Origin: Anthopleura xanthogrammica
Lineage: Eukaryota; Cnidaria; Anthozoa; Actiniaria; Actiniidae
Direction of reading: 5' to 3'
Length of the DNA stretch: 64,000 nt
Assembly (NCBI GenBank): GCA_964019055.1
Contig: OZ025207.1
Coordinates: 11,002,090 to 11,066,089, forward strand
Shown here: piece by piece, positions 43,190-54,418 of the stretch
Layout: each line of letters starts with the position of its first letter
Position numbering within the stretch: position 1 is the stretch's first letter
The notes under the pieces: generated by a model
Database searches by the model: none
Seen by the model: the letters and a program-made list of their open reading frames with translations, nothing else
Told to the model about the DNA's origin: nothing
Position numbers and translations under genes: made by a program

Positions 43190-43530
43190 TAAGAAGGAAG
43201 AAAGAAATACCAAACTAGACATACTTGGAGTGTTTGCTCAGGCTTGTGAGGCAGACATTTCCACTGGTGAAGAGGCAGCAGCCTTGAAACATCTGGCAAA
43301 ATTTGTTTTCTAGCGCTGTAAATCCTGATTTGTTTTAAATGTTGTGAGGCAGTAATTAAGATGCACCTTTTATCACCCATTTCCTCCAGCATCACGTATG
43401 AGACACAAATATCGATGAATAAATTCTTCAGATTTTGACCTTTTCTTTGATCAAAGATCATCTCACGCTATCTCACATGGTAATTATTTCTTCACCATGC
43501 AAAACTGGAGTCTTAAACTCATGATCAGCA
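43190..43530 (-). repeat. Dispersed repeat R, copy 2 (uninterrupted)
   Basis: Inverted match to 21895-22452 without the nested insert. It runs through CATGCAAAACTGGAGTCTTA and ATAAATTCTTC on plus. No recognisable protein. Confidence 0.8.
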
Positions 43531-43949
43531 TCCAAGTAGTTTGTTACAGTCTTGTACTCATCAGGCATTAAAGTAGCTTGTTTGAGTAAAACAGTTCATA
43601 TCGTCAAAGTTTGCTGTTACATAAAAATATTTGTGGTTGCCTTACGAAGTACTAAAGATGACAGGGAACTTCAGTATTCAGCGGTAGGTGATAAGACGTG
43701 AATGCCATGTGTCAAGTCGCATATCTGGGATGGATAGACAAACAACGTCCATTTCATAGCTCAGGCTCTTCCACAGGAAGCCCAAGCAACAAGTGTATAC
43801 TTTGAATAGACACCATATTGTTACTTTCCATTTTGGACTTATATTAGGTGTATGCTGAAATGCATAATAAAAGGACAAACATATTGGCAAATACTAGCAA
43901 GGGTCAACATCGATATCATACAGATGTTTTTAAATTATTATTTTTAAGT

Positions 43950-44386
43950 TACTGTAAATCCTCTATTAAGTCCCCTTAGTTACCTGGGGGCTTATTTATT
44001 TTAGGCACATTTGAGGGGAGCTTATTGGAGAGGGGGGGGGGGCTTAATAGAGAGGGGGGCTTATTGATTTTTAGCCGAAATGCAGTAAGTTCAGTCTATG
44101 CTATCAGGATATAGTATGATATGATAACTTTATTCCAACACGGTAAATCCAGGATTAAACAGAAGTATAACTATGGACTGTCTCAAATAATCTATTAAGG
44201 GATGTTAATGACATGGTATATGCAGTGTTCAAATTACACAGCATTTTCAACATTTGATTCACTCGTGTTAGTCTCTAAAGTATGATTTACCATTATTGTG
44301 AATTTAGTTGTGAAGGGAGAGAGGGATTAATAAATTTCTTCCTTTAAAAAGGGGGGGGGGGGGCTTAATAGAAGATTTACAGTATG
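43950..44386. mobile_element. MITE with ACTGTAAATCCTCTATTAAG ends
   Basis: TTACTGTAAATCCTCTATTAAG + TCCCC at left mirrors GGGGCTTAATAGAAGATTTA + CAGTA at right. Inside are two further G-run/CTTATT units near 44010-44070, which look like partial copies of the end. Confidence 0.8.
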
Positions 44387-44705
44387 TAGAAAATATAAGG
44401 TGCATTGATCCGGTTATTTTTCAAAAAACAATTATTTTAACAGCTGTTGTCTTATAAAAACAGTTGTCAGAGCCTTTGTCAGAACAGTTATTAGTCCTTC
44501 AATTCCAGCTGACAAACCCATGGTATGTTATTGTTTTTTAAATAATGCTGCATGGCCTGTAGTTTTTCTTTTATGTTTCAGAACAAAATGCAAATAAATA
44601 GAATATATGACAGGTTTCAAGGAAGTTAGGAAGGCTGATCAGTTTCCATTCTAACTTGCTTGAGTTCCTGAAATTCTGTCATTATCACATAATGCTTAAT
44701 TTCCT

Positions 44706-44932
44706 ATTACAGTGAGGACACTCGATCCAACCGTGAACACTTTGAGGTTTTTTCATACTTTTTTCCCTCTTTTATCCCTTGTTTGAATCGATTTGAAATA
44801 TGATTTATTTTGAGCAGTAAGATTATTTGAGTTCAGTGCTTCATTTTCAGAAGGTTTGAAGCAGTAGAAAGTTCATAGAATAAAAAATATAAAAGTATCA
44901 AGTGTTCAAGGTTCGAGTGTCCTCACTGTAAT
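44706..44932. mobile_element. MITE with ATTACAGTGAGGACACTCGA ends
   Basis: ATTACAGTGAGGACACTCGA and TCGAGTGTCCTCACTGTAAT are perfect 20-bp inverted termini; the arms continue weakly. Length about 227 bp. No coding content. Confidence 0.9.
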
Positions 44933-45628
44933 CTAAAGTGATAATCCCCAAAAGAAAGCATGTTCTGTTGATAGAATATTCCTAAGGCATCTTGTTTTGA
45001 TATTCAGGGAACTCCCTCCATCAGGAATGGTAATGGGGGATCTCAGCACGGTTCACAAAAAATTAAAAAAATAAGGATGATCACAGCTCACTGGAAATAT
45101 CAAATGTTCAAATTCATGTTCATGTTCATCAAAGATCACGAAAATTAAAAAATCCTGTTAAGGATTTCACACAAAAACCCATATTTTCTCAATGCAGACA
45201 CCCCAGTAACTGCAGCTACACAAGCAAATTTTTGCTTGCAAAGGCTATGTGATTTTTTCAAATCATCAACACGTGGTGAACATCTCACATGTAAACACCC
45301 TTAATTGCACACGCAATGTGACAGCTGAAAAATTTGCATAAAAAAGTTGCAAGAAATAATTATTAAATAAGTTAAAATTTTTTCGTGACAAAGTCGCAGA
45401 CTTTATTGCTCTTGTACTGTAGCCACTCTGCAACCTTTTCCTTGCACTTGGGATGTGACTAAAGCTTATCTAGCCAATAAGGTGCAAGAACCAAATCAAG
45501 GCTTAGGGTTTTTGTTTAATGGCAGGCTTTATCACCAGCATTTGTCGCTCGTGTAGCCTATACCATTTGTTGGTGATTTTGAAAAATTGCATGTTTTATT
45601 GAGGTTTTGTTTATTTGCATAATATGCC

Positions 45629-45847
45629 TTTTACAGCGCGATGAGCAAAAGTATGACCTTTTTTAATATATTCGCATACTTCTATGCACAGGCTTTATGC
45701 TGCGAAACAAGTTTTTACATGCCTTATTTGGTAAAACCAGACAGCTTCACATCAAATGTATCAGTTTAACATACGAAATCTAGTGCATAGAAGTATGCGA
45801 ATACTGTACATTAAATGTGGTCATACTTTTGCACATCAAGCTGTAAT
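45629..45847. mobile_element. MITE family G, copy 1
   Basis: TTACAGCGCGATGAGCAAAA then GTATGACC; inner arms TTCGCATACTTCTATGCAC / GTGCATAGAAGTATGCGAA; right end GGTCATACTTTTGC...CAAGCTGTAA. It shares a central TTTGGTAAAACCAGACAGCT with copy 2 at 47099-47316. Confidence 0.88.
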
Positions 45848-45866
45848 AGCAAAACTACATACCGGT

Positions 45867-46155
45867 ACACCTATTTCAAAAAAGGTTGTCATTGCCAAGG
45901 GCGAAAGGCGATAGGTAAGAGGTCATTCTAGTAAGATGGAAAGAAATTATGGGTGTACAACTAAACACAAATAATCGAGGCCTATAAAATGGTTTTGTGG
46001 AGCTACAAACAACACAGAATATTTCAACACTAACCTGAGTCTATGTTCTTGATGAGAATAAGAAGCAGAAACACGTTATTCCAGCTATTCTTGGATCTTG
46101 GTATGACCTATTTCCTATCTCCTATCGCCTATGACAACCTTTTTTGAAATAGGTA
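45867..46155. mobile_element. Foldback element with ACCTATTTCAAAAAAGGTTG ends
   Basis: ACCTATTTCAAAAAAGGTTG + TCAT...CGATAGGTAAGAGGTCAT mirrors ATGACCTATTTC...CCTATCGCCTATGACAACC + TTTTTTGAAATAGGT. It ends about 90 bp before the TM exon at 46245. Confidence 0.82.
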
Positions 46156-46244
46156 TATACACAGTACCATCATGATATGATGATTATGTTATATTTTGAG
46201 AAAAGAATTCAACTGAAATGTAATAATTCATTTTTCTTGTTTAG

Positions 46245-47658
46245 AATTCTTATTGTGGTGATAGTTCTCAAGTTGGTGTTCTGGATATTCTATTTCTATG
46301 CGAGAAACAGACGAAGACAGCAGCTAATGCAGCTGAGAAATGGAGTTGAACAAGTGAGTGCAACAAAATTGTTATATAAAATGATACTAGATATATTGTG
46401 ATAAACTTGTTGATAATCAAAATAATAATAATAATACACTGTACCATAATTATGTATAGCTGGGTTTCACTTGAGGTCGTTTCCTGTCTCGTGCGGAATG
46501 TTCATCACCTGAATCACAAGTTTTCAATAGCATTCTTTCTGGTTGACAGCACATGGTGGTCAGTGTTTGACCACCATTTGGAGCAGATAATGAGATTCAA
46601 AGACTTTTATCAGCTGATTGAAACCAAGCAATTGCATAATTTTTTGGGGCCTGCCTGGGAATTATAAACAAGTGTTTAGCATGTCCACCTAAATAAATAA
46701 AAAGATGAAATTTTATATCTTTCAAATCTTTCAAGTGGCAGTCTAGATTGTGGTTGGGTCAAATGGATTTTTTAGACATAATATTAAAGATTCTCAATTC
46801 CCTACATTAGTTTGTATCATTATATTATTAACCAGTTATGTACTTATATTTAGATCTCACTGAAACCAGTCAGACTACTTTAAATTGTAGTCTGTAGACC
46901 TTTTTGCTCTATCACTATTTTTGACTTTGTGCACTTTAAAAATAATAGCTCGGGTCATACCAATGCACAACACTTGCGTATGTTGAAATTACGAATTGAC
47001 TACAACTATTGACAGTTCAACAACAATGAAATATGAATATCTTTTGTTCAAATTCTAAAGATGTTCAAATTTCGTACAATCTTTGATGCACCTATTGTTT
47101 TTACAGCATGACGTGCAAAAGTATGACCACTTTTAATGTATTCGCATACTTCTATGCACGGGATTTTTGTTCCAAACGAGCTTTTACACCCCTTATTAAT
47201 TTGGTAAAACCAGACAGCTTCACATCAATTGTGTTGGTTTAAAGTACAAAAATCCTGTGCATAGAAGTATGCAAATACATTAAATGTGGTCATACTTTTG
47301 AGCTTTGCGCTGTAAAGTGCACAAAGTTGAAAATAGTGATAGAACAAAAAGGTCTACTTAAAAATATTTCACTTGTAAGACTTATTAACATTAATTTTAT
47401 GCCCTTCAGGTGTCTGATGGAACTAGACAATACGAAGAAGAACCTGCTGTTCCTCAACCAGCTTATATGTTCACTCAATATCCATTTGGACCAGATGTTC
47501 CAGCTACTTTCCTTATTCCACCTGAATATGCCGTAGAGGATCCAATAAAGACTGACATGCCTCCTCCACCTTACAGTCTTGATATTGTCACACTACAGGA
47601 ATCAGAAACCGTGAATGATAGTGACACTATACAGCTAGTAACCAATTGTGAAAATTGA
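46245..47658 (+). CDS. Single-pass membrane protein with PPPPY tail, 3' part
   Basis: Two exons join in phase: 46245-46353 and 47410-47658 (stop 47656-47658), coding 119 residues. The first has a good acceptor (TTTTTCTTGTTTAG) and needs two bases from an upstream exon I could not place. A hydrophobic segment ILIVVIVLKLVFWIFYFY is followed at once by a basic stop-transfer stretch (RNRRRQQ). The acidic, proline-rich tail has FGPDVPATFLIPPEYAVE and the WW-binding motif PPPPY. The layout (TM, basic stretch, short cytosolic tail ending in PPxY) resembles WW-ligand adaptors such as WBP1, VOPP1 or Shisa-type proteins that recruit NEDD4-family ligases. No Cys-rich ectodomain was found, so the family stays open. 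The intron holds a nested MITE. Confidence 0.7.
46894..47358. mobile_element. Outer foldback element interrupted by a nested MITE
   Basis: GTAGACCTTTTTGCTCTATC...ACTTTGTGCACTTTA at left mirrors TAAAGTGCACAAAGT...GATAGAACAAAAAGGTCTAC at right. The element surrounds MITE G copy 2. The right arm ends about 50 bp before the splice acceptor at 47410. Confidence 0.8.
47099..47316. mobile_element. MITE family G, copy 2 (nested)
   Basis: TTTACAGCATGACGTGCAAA + AGTATGACCAC and the inverted GTGGTCATACTTTTGAGC + GCTGTAAA bracket the same AAACCAGACAGCTTCACATC core as copy 1. Inserted inside the 46894-47358 element. Confidence 0.85.
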
Positions 47659-47834
47659 CTTTATAAGATAGGTATTGTAAGTTATCTCCTCACTGTTAAT
47701 AGGATTATTATTGTATTATATATTGCAATGATGTCTGCTAGTATTAACTAAAGGTGGATTGATAAGTGCGATTTTATCAATATTATCACCTGAACTGGCA
47801 CTGGCACCCATTGGTCTTACTAACACCAGGGAGA

Positions 47835-48300
47835 CCTGCTATTAGTTGCTTGTTTACCACCAATTTCATTGCTACGCACCTGACTTTGTTGTGCGAGTTT
47901 GCCAATTTTCTTCCGCCAATCAAACAGTTCAAATTTAGTTTTGATGATCTGATTACCAGTAAAGCATCTTAGAATCCAAAATCATTTGTTGTCGAACATA
48001 GATTTGAAGTTCTATGAGCATGAGAGTGAGTTCACAGAAATTTATAATTTCAGATGATTTTGGATCCTAAGATGCTTTACTGGTAATCAGATGATCAAAA
48101 CTAAATAAAAAACCATAAAATATCAGTATTCTTTCCTCAATTTTCTATACAAAGACATATTTCTTTGAGTTTCCATCCAAAACCTTGATTTAAATAAATT
48201 CCGAGCGGTTTGATTGACAGAAGAGAATTGACAAACTCACACAACAAATTCAGGTACATAGCTATGAAATTGGTGGGAAATTTTTCAAGATCAAACCAGC
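47835..48300. mobile_element. Foldback element of about 470 bp
   Basis: The inner perfect-like arms GATTACCAGTAAAGCATCTT + AGAATCCAAAATCAT and ATGATTTTGGATCCT + AAGATGCTTTACTGGTAATC form a strong hairpin at 47949-48092. The outer arms CACCAATTTCATTGCTACGC and GCTATGAAATTGGTGGG continue it, along with GTGCGAGTTTGCCAATT / AATTGACAAACTCACAC. Confidence 0.85.
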
Positions 48301-48379
48301 AAGAACAAGGGCTCAATTTTCTCCTTTGAGCCTTCACTTAAATTATTCAGCTCTATTCTTCCATTCACTTTATGCAAGC

Positions 48380-48607
48380 TAAAGGCGCTTTCCATTAGTT
48401 GGAACTGGCTGGCCAGACTGGTCCATTCATAAAGCAAATTCTATTTACTTATTTATCAGAACTGTCCAGTCAGATCAAGCAATCCCTAAATTGTATCTGC
48501 TAATCTGATGGAATGTATATAAAAAAATAGGGAAAACTCTCAAGAAAAAAGCATGTTTTAAGTTGACTGGTCTGGCCAGTCAGTTCCGACTTATGGAAAG
48601 CGCCCTA
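48380..48607. mobile_element. MITE with TAAAGGCGCTTTCCA ends
   Basis: TAAAGGCGCTTTCCATTAGT...GGAACTGGCTGGCCAGAC mirrors GTCTGGCCAGTCAGTTCC...ACTTATGGAAAGCGCCCTA. About 228 bp. Confidence 0.85.
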
Positions 48608-49892
48608 AGTATTCTGTGCAGTGAGAGCAAAACAGGGCCCTTGACTACCATGCTATAGAAACACTGGCTCGAATTGTTTAATATTAATCAAACCAACACC
48701 ACTGTCACATCTATAGAGTTTAAGACCACAAAGCAGAATATGTTTAAATACATTTAAATCATAAACATGACTATAGACATTGAGCCATACATATTTGTAG
48801 ATGACTAACATTATACAGGAAACTGTTTTGATTTCATGCAACTCCAATCAAATACCGTAAATTAAAAAGCACACAGTGAACTCTTGACAACTATCTGATA
48901 TTAGAGAGATTTGATAAACACAACAAGATTTGAAAGAGGATGGTGCACTTGCTGATAAATGACTAATCCAAAATGACCATTGAAGTCACATTGTCATATT
49001 CAGGATGCCATGTCACCTGTTTTCGCATCCTCTTCTGGACGTAGTGACGTCAAAGGTCGTTTTGGCAGTCATTTGTCTCTTTCACATGACTTGCGTTGTG
49101 TTTGCTAAATCTCTAATTGTTTTGAGACCAAAGGAAAATTATGTTTTTTCTTGGGGAGGGGATGGGGTAAAGTAAATGTTTGAATTTTATAGTTCGTAGA
49201 GTATCATGAAATGCTTCTAAATGTATTCTGGATCCCTGAGATTCTCTTGCTCCAGTGCTCAAAGAGCATGAGCTCAGAGATGCGGAGACTCAAGAGTGAG
49301 TCGAGAGACATTTATTTTAAATATTAAGCATTGGCCCACCTGTCCTCAATAAAAGGCTAATATTCCTAGGTTGATGACAGATTCTTGTCATGGCCATTTT
49401 TCATATCTTCTTATTACATTTTGCTGACTCAAGTTCATCTCCAAGGGTGTGACTTTTGCTGGTTAATCTAGAAAATCACAGGAAGACCAAGACAAAATAA
49501 CAAGGTCTGAAAAATGCATGAGGGAGGTTTTGTACTTGATCATTGAATGAGAGTATACTAGTCATGTTTTATTGTAATTAACCTTTGTTTTTATTTGTAA
49601 ATAGTAGCAAATTATTATTATTATTACAATAACACCAAATAAAAAGCCAAAAACTGAAATATTAGTACTTTTATTTTATTTTCCTTTTCAGTGGCAAACG
49701 TTTTTTTCAATAGCTTAACTATTAAGCTAAGAAGTTAGGCTTGATCCTAACTATATTATTTTTTACATTTCGAAAGTTCATTTCATGTGGAATAACATTA
49801 CGAAACATATTAAGCATTATATTCCATAGCATAAGTAACTTTTTTTAAATCAATTAGTTGACTCTGGTTTGTTTTAAAGTATGTTTTTTCAA

Positions 49893-49924
49893 GACGTTTC
49901 GATCTGGACTCAGATCTTCTTCAG
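49893..49924 (-). ncRNA. Hammerhead-ribozyme-like motif of a Penelope-like element
   Basis: On minus: CTGAAGA (fits the CUGANGA core), then stem II GATCTG-AGTC-CAGATC (six perfect pairs), then GAAAC directly followed by GTC, the usual cleavage triplet. The abutting AC/GT gives the minimal stem III known from Penelope-like element ribozymes, which act as dimers. Stem I is weak here. It lies just 3' of the GIY-YIG ORF fragment, where such motifs are expected. Confidence 0.7.
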
Positions 49925-49982
49925 TTATCGTTACAAGTGAATTCGTTATAATACCATCGCGAGCAGAATTTGAAAATATTGT

Positions 49983-50510
49983 TTAAGCGCGCGCCATTCT
50001 AGAATTTACAATTATTTTATATAATTTAGGTATAGCAATGCGATCATTTCCCGCGTTCTTATCAAGTTCAGAGTGCCATGCCTCTAGGAATAGTCTCTTG
50101 TGCCAATTTTGTTCTCTGTCTACAATTTTAGTATCACTAAATTTAAACTCATGGCCTTTATTGTTCGCATGTTGGGCAATTTTTGATGATGGTTGGTTGT
50201 TTACTATTGCTCTCTTGTGTTCTTGGACTCTGGTTTTTAGAGCTCTTTCTGTTTGGCCATAGTACACGTAGTGACAATCATTACAGTCAATCTTGTATAC
50301 TACCTCCGTTTTAGAGTTTTCATCTTTAGTTGATGTTTGACGAGGAAAGAAGCTATTCAATTTTGACATAGGCTTATGGGCGGTCTTGATGCCATAAGGT
50401 TTTAATGTTCTGCTTATTTTCTCCGATACTCCACTAATGTATGGTAGTGTAATCATACCTTGTTGGATAGTTTCATCTATGGAGCTGTTGGCATAAGTAA
50501 CTTGCTGTTC
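49983..50510 (-). pseudogene. Penelope-like retroelement remnant (RT end plus GIY-YIG endonuclease)
   Basis: An open stretch of about 170 residues reads from just after a stop near 50510 to the stop at 49983-49985. The N-terminal part (LPYISGVSEKISRTLKPYGI) matches the segment that follows the reverse transcriptase in Penelope-like elements. The rest is a GIY-YIG domain: VVYKIDCNDCHYVYYGQT, RALKTRVQEHKRA, SKIAQHANNKGHEF and an EAWHSELDKNAGNDR region. The catalytic RT is missing, so the copy is 5'-truncated and non-autonomous. The open frame suggests fairly recent insertion. The surrounding DNA shows the associated hammerhead-like motif downstream. Confidence 0.9.
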
Positions 50511-50984
50511 CTAATTCGGCCTTGGTATCAATCAGCTGAATGAATATCGTAATTGTTATAATGTGCCTATCCCCAATGTAAGTCACGTGGTGGGGATATT
50601 TGGGCAAGGGGTGGGGATTTGACAAAAACCATAAAAAATGTCAATATATACCCCAGGGTGCAGTGGGGAAGCGGTTGTAAATATATGGAACAAATTAACA
50701 CCAACCAGGGGAAGAAGTTGTCACTAATTTACTATGATAAGCTTTTTTAAGTGATCAAACTCGGCTCCCAACTAAGGGGCACAAATTACAAATCTCCCCC
50801 CTCTCCCTAGCCTCTAACGCAGACGCTCTTAGGGTCGTTCGGGTCGTCCCGCAACGCTACAAATTATTGGTGAGGGGCTCCTGTGGTATGCCTGTCACCA
50901 TAGTGACAGACACTGTCTTCCCATCATGCAGCCTTTCAGTTTACCCCTCGGCCGGAAGGACTGGTTTTCATTCCAAAATACAAT

Positions 50985-53900
50985 ATGGCGCCGGTAAGTC
51001 AACTTTACTTGTCTTCTCTCTCTTTGTTAATTTATCTGTCAAAATACTTATCATACGAGTCATATTCCGAATGAATTGTCTGGGGACATTCTAAAGTTAT
51101 GTTGGGGAGCTGTTTTTTTGCGATTTTACGCGTTGGTTTTGTTACTTTTGGCGATAAATATTCAAGCTTACGTGTCCTTACATGGCTTGTTTTCCTGTTA
51201 TCGTTCTTTAATCCTACAGTAATGTATTATTCTGCTGTGACTATGGTTATTTGTTTTGGAAATTGGTGGAAAGTGTTGTCATAAGACAGCTGGTTTCGTA
51301 TATAACGGGAAGGTATTAACACGCTTGATATAAATATGTGGTATGGAAGAATGTAAAGTTATGTTGGGTGGTCACAGTTTATGACCTCTTTCAATTGTCA
51401 GATATAATCTTTACTAGATAAGCTTATTTATCCATTCAAACAAGAAGACGAGTTCATTAAGGCACTTTCATGCATTCTTGGCTTTCAAATTATACCTTGA
51501 ATTAATAATACACTGCAATTATATATATCTGTAATCATCCTTATCATTATCATTATCATTATACTGTAACAATATGATCATCGTTATTATTATTATTATT
51601 ATGATTATGATTATTATCATCATCAGGCAAGTTGTATGTAATATAAGACATTTGCAGTACCTCTGTCAATCAGATTGAGTATGATTGGGTTTTTGTTTCA
51701 GGCAAAAGGAAAACAAGCGACTAAGGGTCAAAAGCAAATCTTTGAAGAAAACAATAGTACAATAGATTTTTATTCCAAATTGATGATTGCGGTTGAGGTT
51801 AGTCAGTGTGCCGGGAAAGTCACATTATTTGTTAGAGTTACTAGAGTTACACAGATGTAATTTTATAAGGCGCTTCTAGATCAAATTAGGATTTAGAGGT
51901 TGATTTTTGGTGGAGGGAGGAAAACCAGAGAACCTGGAGAAAAACCCTTGAAACACAGGGGAGAACCAACAAACTGTTACTCACATAAATTATGACACCG
52001 ACCCGGGTGGAACTCAAACCAGGATAGCATTGGTGTGTGGCAAGCACTCTCAACACACAGGATTAACACAATTATAATCCTTTTGTCTTTCTTGTTACCT
52101 TTTTCACACTATTGTTTGCATATTCATATTTCACTTGACCTTTTTTATCCACAGATGGCATATTTTGTCTTTCGATCTACCATATTTAGTTTTTCTGCTA
52201 GCTGGATATCATGGGTAAGTTGGGCTTGGGATGATGTTACATACCTTATTACTCAAATAACTGCCGCAGCGCTTATTAAATTTCCCCTGCCTCAAATGTG
52301 GCCCTTATTTGAAAATTTGCAGGAAATTTTCTTTTAATATAATGATATATTTATCGCTTTGCTACTATGGCCAATACAGATTATATATTCTCCCAACTAG
52401 CTCACAGCATATATAAACCTGAATTGGCAGCCCAAAATTGCAATAAGCTATAAATATTTAACTCTTTTGAGTTTGTGGCCACCATTTTGGAGAAGTGTCT
52501 ATCATAATAAGGGATTAACTTTGTCTTGTTTCAGACAATGTTTGTATTTGCTACACTTGTTTACATCGGATGTTATAAGTTCATGGCATCCATGGCAAAA
52601 CCAGCCCACTCTGATACTGGTGCTTTAATTGATGGTGGAATGGATTTAAATTCTGAATCAGGCACTGCTGAGTAAGTTCTTGTGTTCTTTTATTGACCTT
52701 CATTTAACTCATCTACCTACCCCAAGTGAAAGTGTAACAGGATTTACATGTATGTAAAAAAATCTGTACAACTGTGCCACAGGTAATGCTGCAGTAGCCT
52801 TAGGTTTAAAACAATATTACCCCCAAATCGGTGTTGGTAAGGTATCTGTAGGGTGACGGTAGGTTGTTGGCAGGATGCTGGTAAGATGTCGGTAGGTAAT
52901 TGGTAGGTTGTCAGTAGCATATCAGTAGGTTATTCCTAGGATTTCAGTAGGTTAATGGTAGGATGTTGGTGGGATAACAGTAGGATGCCTAGGATGTTGG
53001 TTAAAATAGTAATGGCAGGTTGATGGTAGGTTGTCGGAAGGATATCGGTTAGTTTATGGTAGGTAATGTTAGTGGGTATACAGTATGTTGTCAGTGTGAT
53101 TAGTGCAAGTGTTGGTAGGTTTTTGGGACACATTTGTCATATCTATGAATGCTTTGGTCATTTTCATGATTATAATTTTTTTTCTATTGCACATCATTTA
53201 TCATGATGTTACAAATATACTCTGGAGTTGTCTACTGTAGATGAGATTGTGTTTTCCTGTTTATCTTGAAATCTGCTATTGTGTACTAAACTTATTTTTT
53301 TAATTCTTCTGACAGGCATGTAAAGGATCTTATACTTCTAACAGCAATTGTTCAATTCCTTGCTATATTTACAGACTACTTTTGGTTCTTCTGGCTTTTA
53401 GTAAGTGTGATTGTTGCATTTCCATGAATTGTGCTACTGTCAGGGCTTGAAGTTAACTTTTTAGTCCACTGGCAAAGTGTTGCTAGTAAGATTTTTTACT
53501 ACTAGTAAAGTGATAACATTTTGAAGGAATGATTGATTCTTACTCACAAGTGTTTGCTAGTGCATATTTGTTCCCCTCGCAAATTCTGAAAAAACACTAG
53601 CATTTTGTGAGTTTGCAAACGTTAATTTTGAGCCCTGTAGTGTTTGTATCAATAATAATTGTTATATTGTGATGATGATATGGCTGCATTTCTTCAATAT
53701 AATTATGTTGTCAGTGGCAAGCTGACACATGGTATTAGTGTCCAGCTTGAAATATCAAGACAAACACAACCAGATGTATGGAAAACTAAGCAAAAAAAGG
53801 GTTGTTGTTGTAATTCAAGCAGCCCTTGCCCATGTCTTAAAAGTCGCACATCTTGCGGAATTCAAGGAGATGGATGGCAAAGATTTGCTTTAATTTTTAA

Positions 53901-54418
53901 TACCTCACATATACTTCAAATTTTCCTCTCTAAATTCTTGGGCCGATTGGCTACAGTAAGCATAGAAGTGTACTGTGATTGGTTGGTTCGTTTGTGCACC
54001 AGACACTTGGAACATGGGCAGATTAGGTAGCTGCCTTCTATTGAAACCCCTGAGTTTGGGATTAATTTTTTACCTTTTTTAGTTCAAAATATCCCAGAAC
54101 ATGGGAAATAGCATTTCTGGAAAAAGCATTTTAAGAATTTTCTTGGAACCCTGCCCCCAGTCCTCAGTTTTCATTTTGCACAGTCAGTCAGCAGCGGAAT
54201 TTAACTACCGGTACTAAACTTCTCAGATTTCTGGATCTACCCCTGACTAAGCAATTTATTCAAAATATTACTTACAGGCTCCCATGAGAGCAGTGTACAT
54301 GCTATGGACTTACATCCTAGGTCCTTGGTTCTTTGCCGAGGCACCAGAAGGAGAAGTCGATACAAAGAAGCAAAAGAAAATGGAGCGCAAGATGAAACGT
54401 GCTGGTATGATGCAATAG
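50985..54418 (+). CDS. TMEM208: Transmembrane protein 208
   Basis: Six exons in phase: 50985-50993, 51702-51797, 52155-52214, 52535-52671, 53316-53400 and 54278-54418, giving 175 residues, about the family's usual length. The start ATATGGCGCC is preceded by a C/G-rich promoter. Recognisable blocks: basic KGKQATKGQKQIFEENN near the N-terminus; hydrophobic MAYFVFRSTIFSFSASW; MASMAKPAHSDTGALIDGGM; DLILLTAIVQFLAIFTDYFW; then LLAPMRAVYMLWTYILGPWF and a Lys-rich C-terminus. TMEM208 is an ER membrane protein, the animal counterpart of yeast SND3 in SRP-independent targeting. Introns hold a SINE, a GGTAGG-rich tandem array and a MITE. AATAAA at 55487-55492 is a candidate poly(A) signal. Confidence 0.97.
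51530..51630. repeat. ATT/ATC microsatellite
   Basis: (TTATCA)n-type runs pass into (ATT)n and (TTATGA)n in TMEM208 intron 1. Confidence 0.85.
51835..52060 (-). mobile_element. tRNA-derived SINE, copy 3 (TMEM208 intron 2)
   Basis: Minus orientation: AGAGTTACTAGAGTTACACA, GGAGGGAGGAAAACCAGAGA, ACCTGGAGAAAAACCCTTGA, then a degenerate tRNA-like head (GACCCGGGTGGAACTCAAAC). It starts 38 bp after the exon 51702-51797 donor. Confidence 0.75.
52840..53125. repeat. GGTAGGTTGTC-type degenerate tandem array
   Basis: Some 25 variants of a 10-12 bp word (GGTAGGTTGTC, GGTAGGATGTT, GGTAAGATGTC) fill about 280 bp of TMEM208 intron 4. G and T dominate the plus strand with very few C. Confidence 0.88.
53438..53638. 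mobile_element. MITE with CAGGGCTTGAAGTTAAC ends
   Basis: CAGGGCTTGAAGTTAAC at left and GTTAATTTTGAGCCCTG at right are inverted. The inner TAGTCCACTGGCAAAGTGTT + GCTAGTAA also occurs in the element at about 21520-21612, next to a GGGCTCGAATTTAAC end. Confidence 0.75.

Larger units (their letters stand above)
47659..49888. other. Intergenic region with two foldback elements
   Basis: Holds a foldback of about 480 bp (47835-48300), a MITE (48380-48607) and otherwise AT-rich DNA up to the Penelope remnant. AATAAA at 48104-48109, inside the foldback, could serve the PPxY gene. No further gene recognised. A (TTA)n run sits at about 49610-49625. Confidence 0.6.

Noticed and set aside
44991..45060. 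Exon GTPSIRN... joining the MEHGQ start at 43078
   Set aside because: The acceptor is acceptable, but the following frame is low-complexity and phase does not reach the TM exon at 46245.
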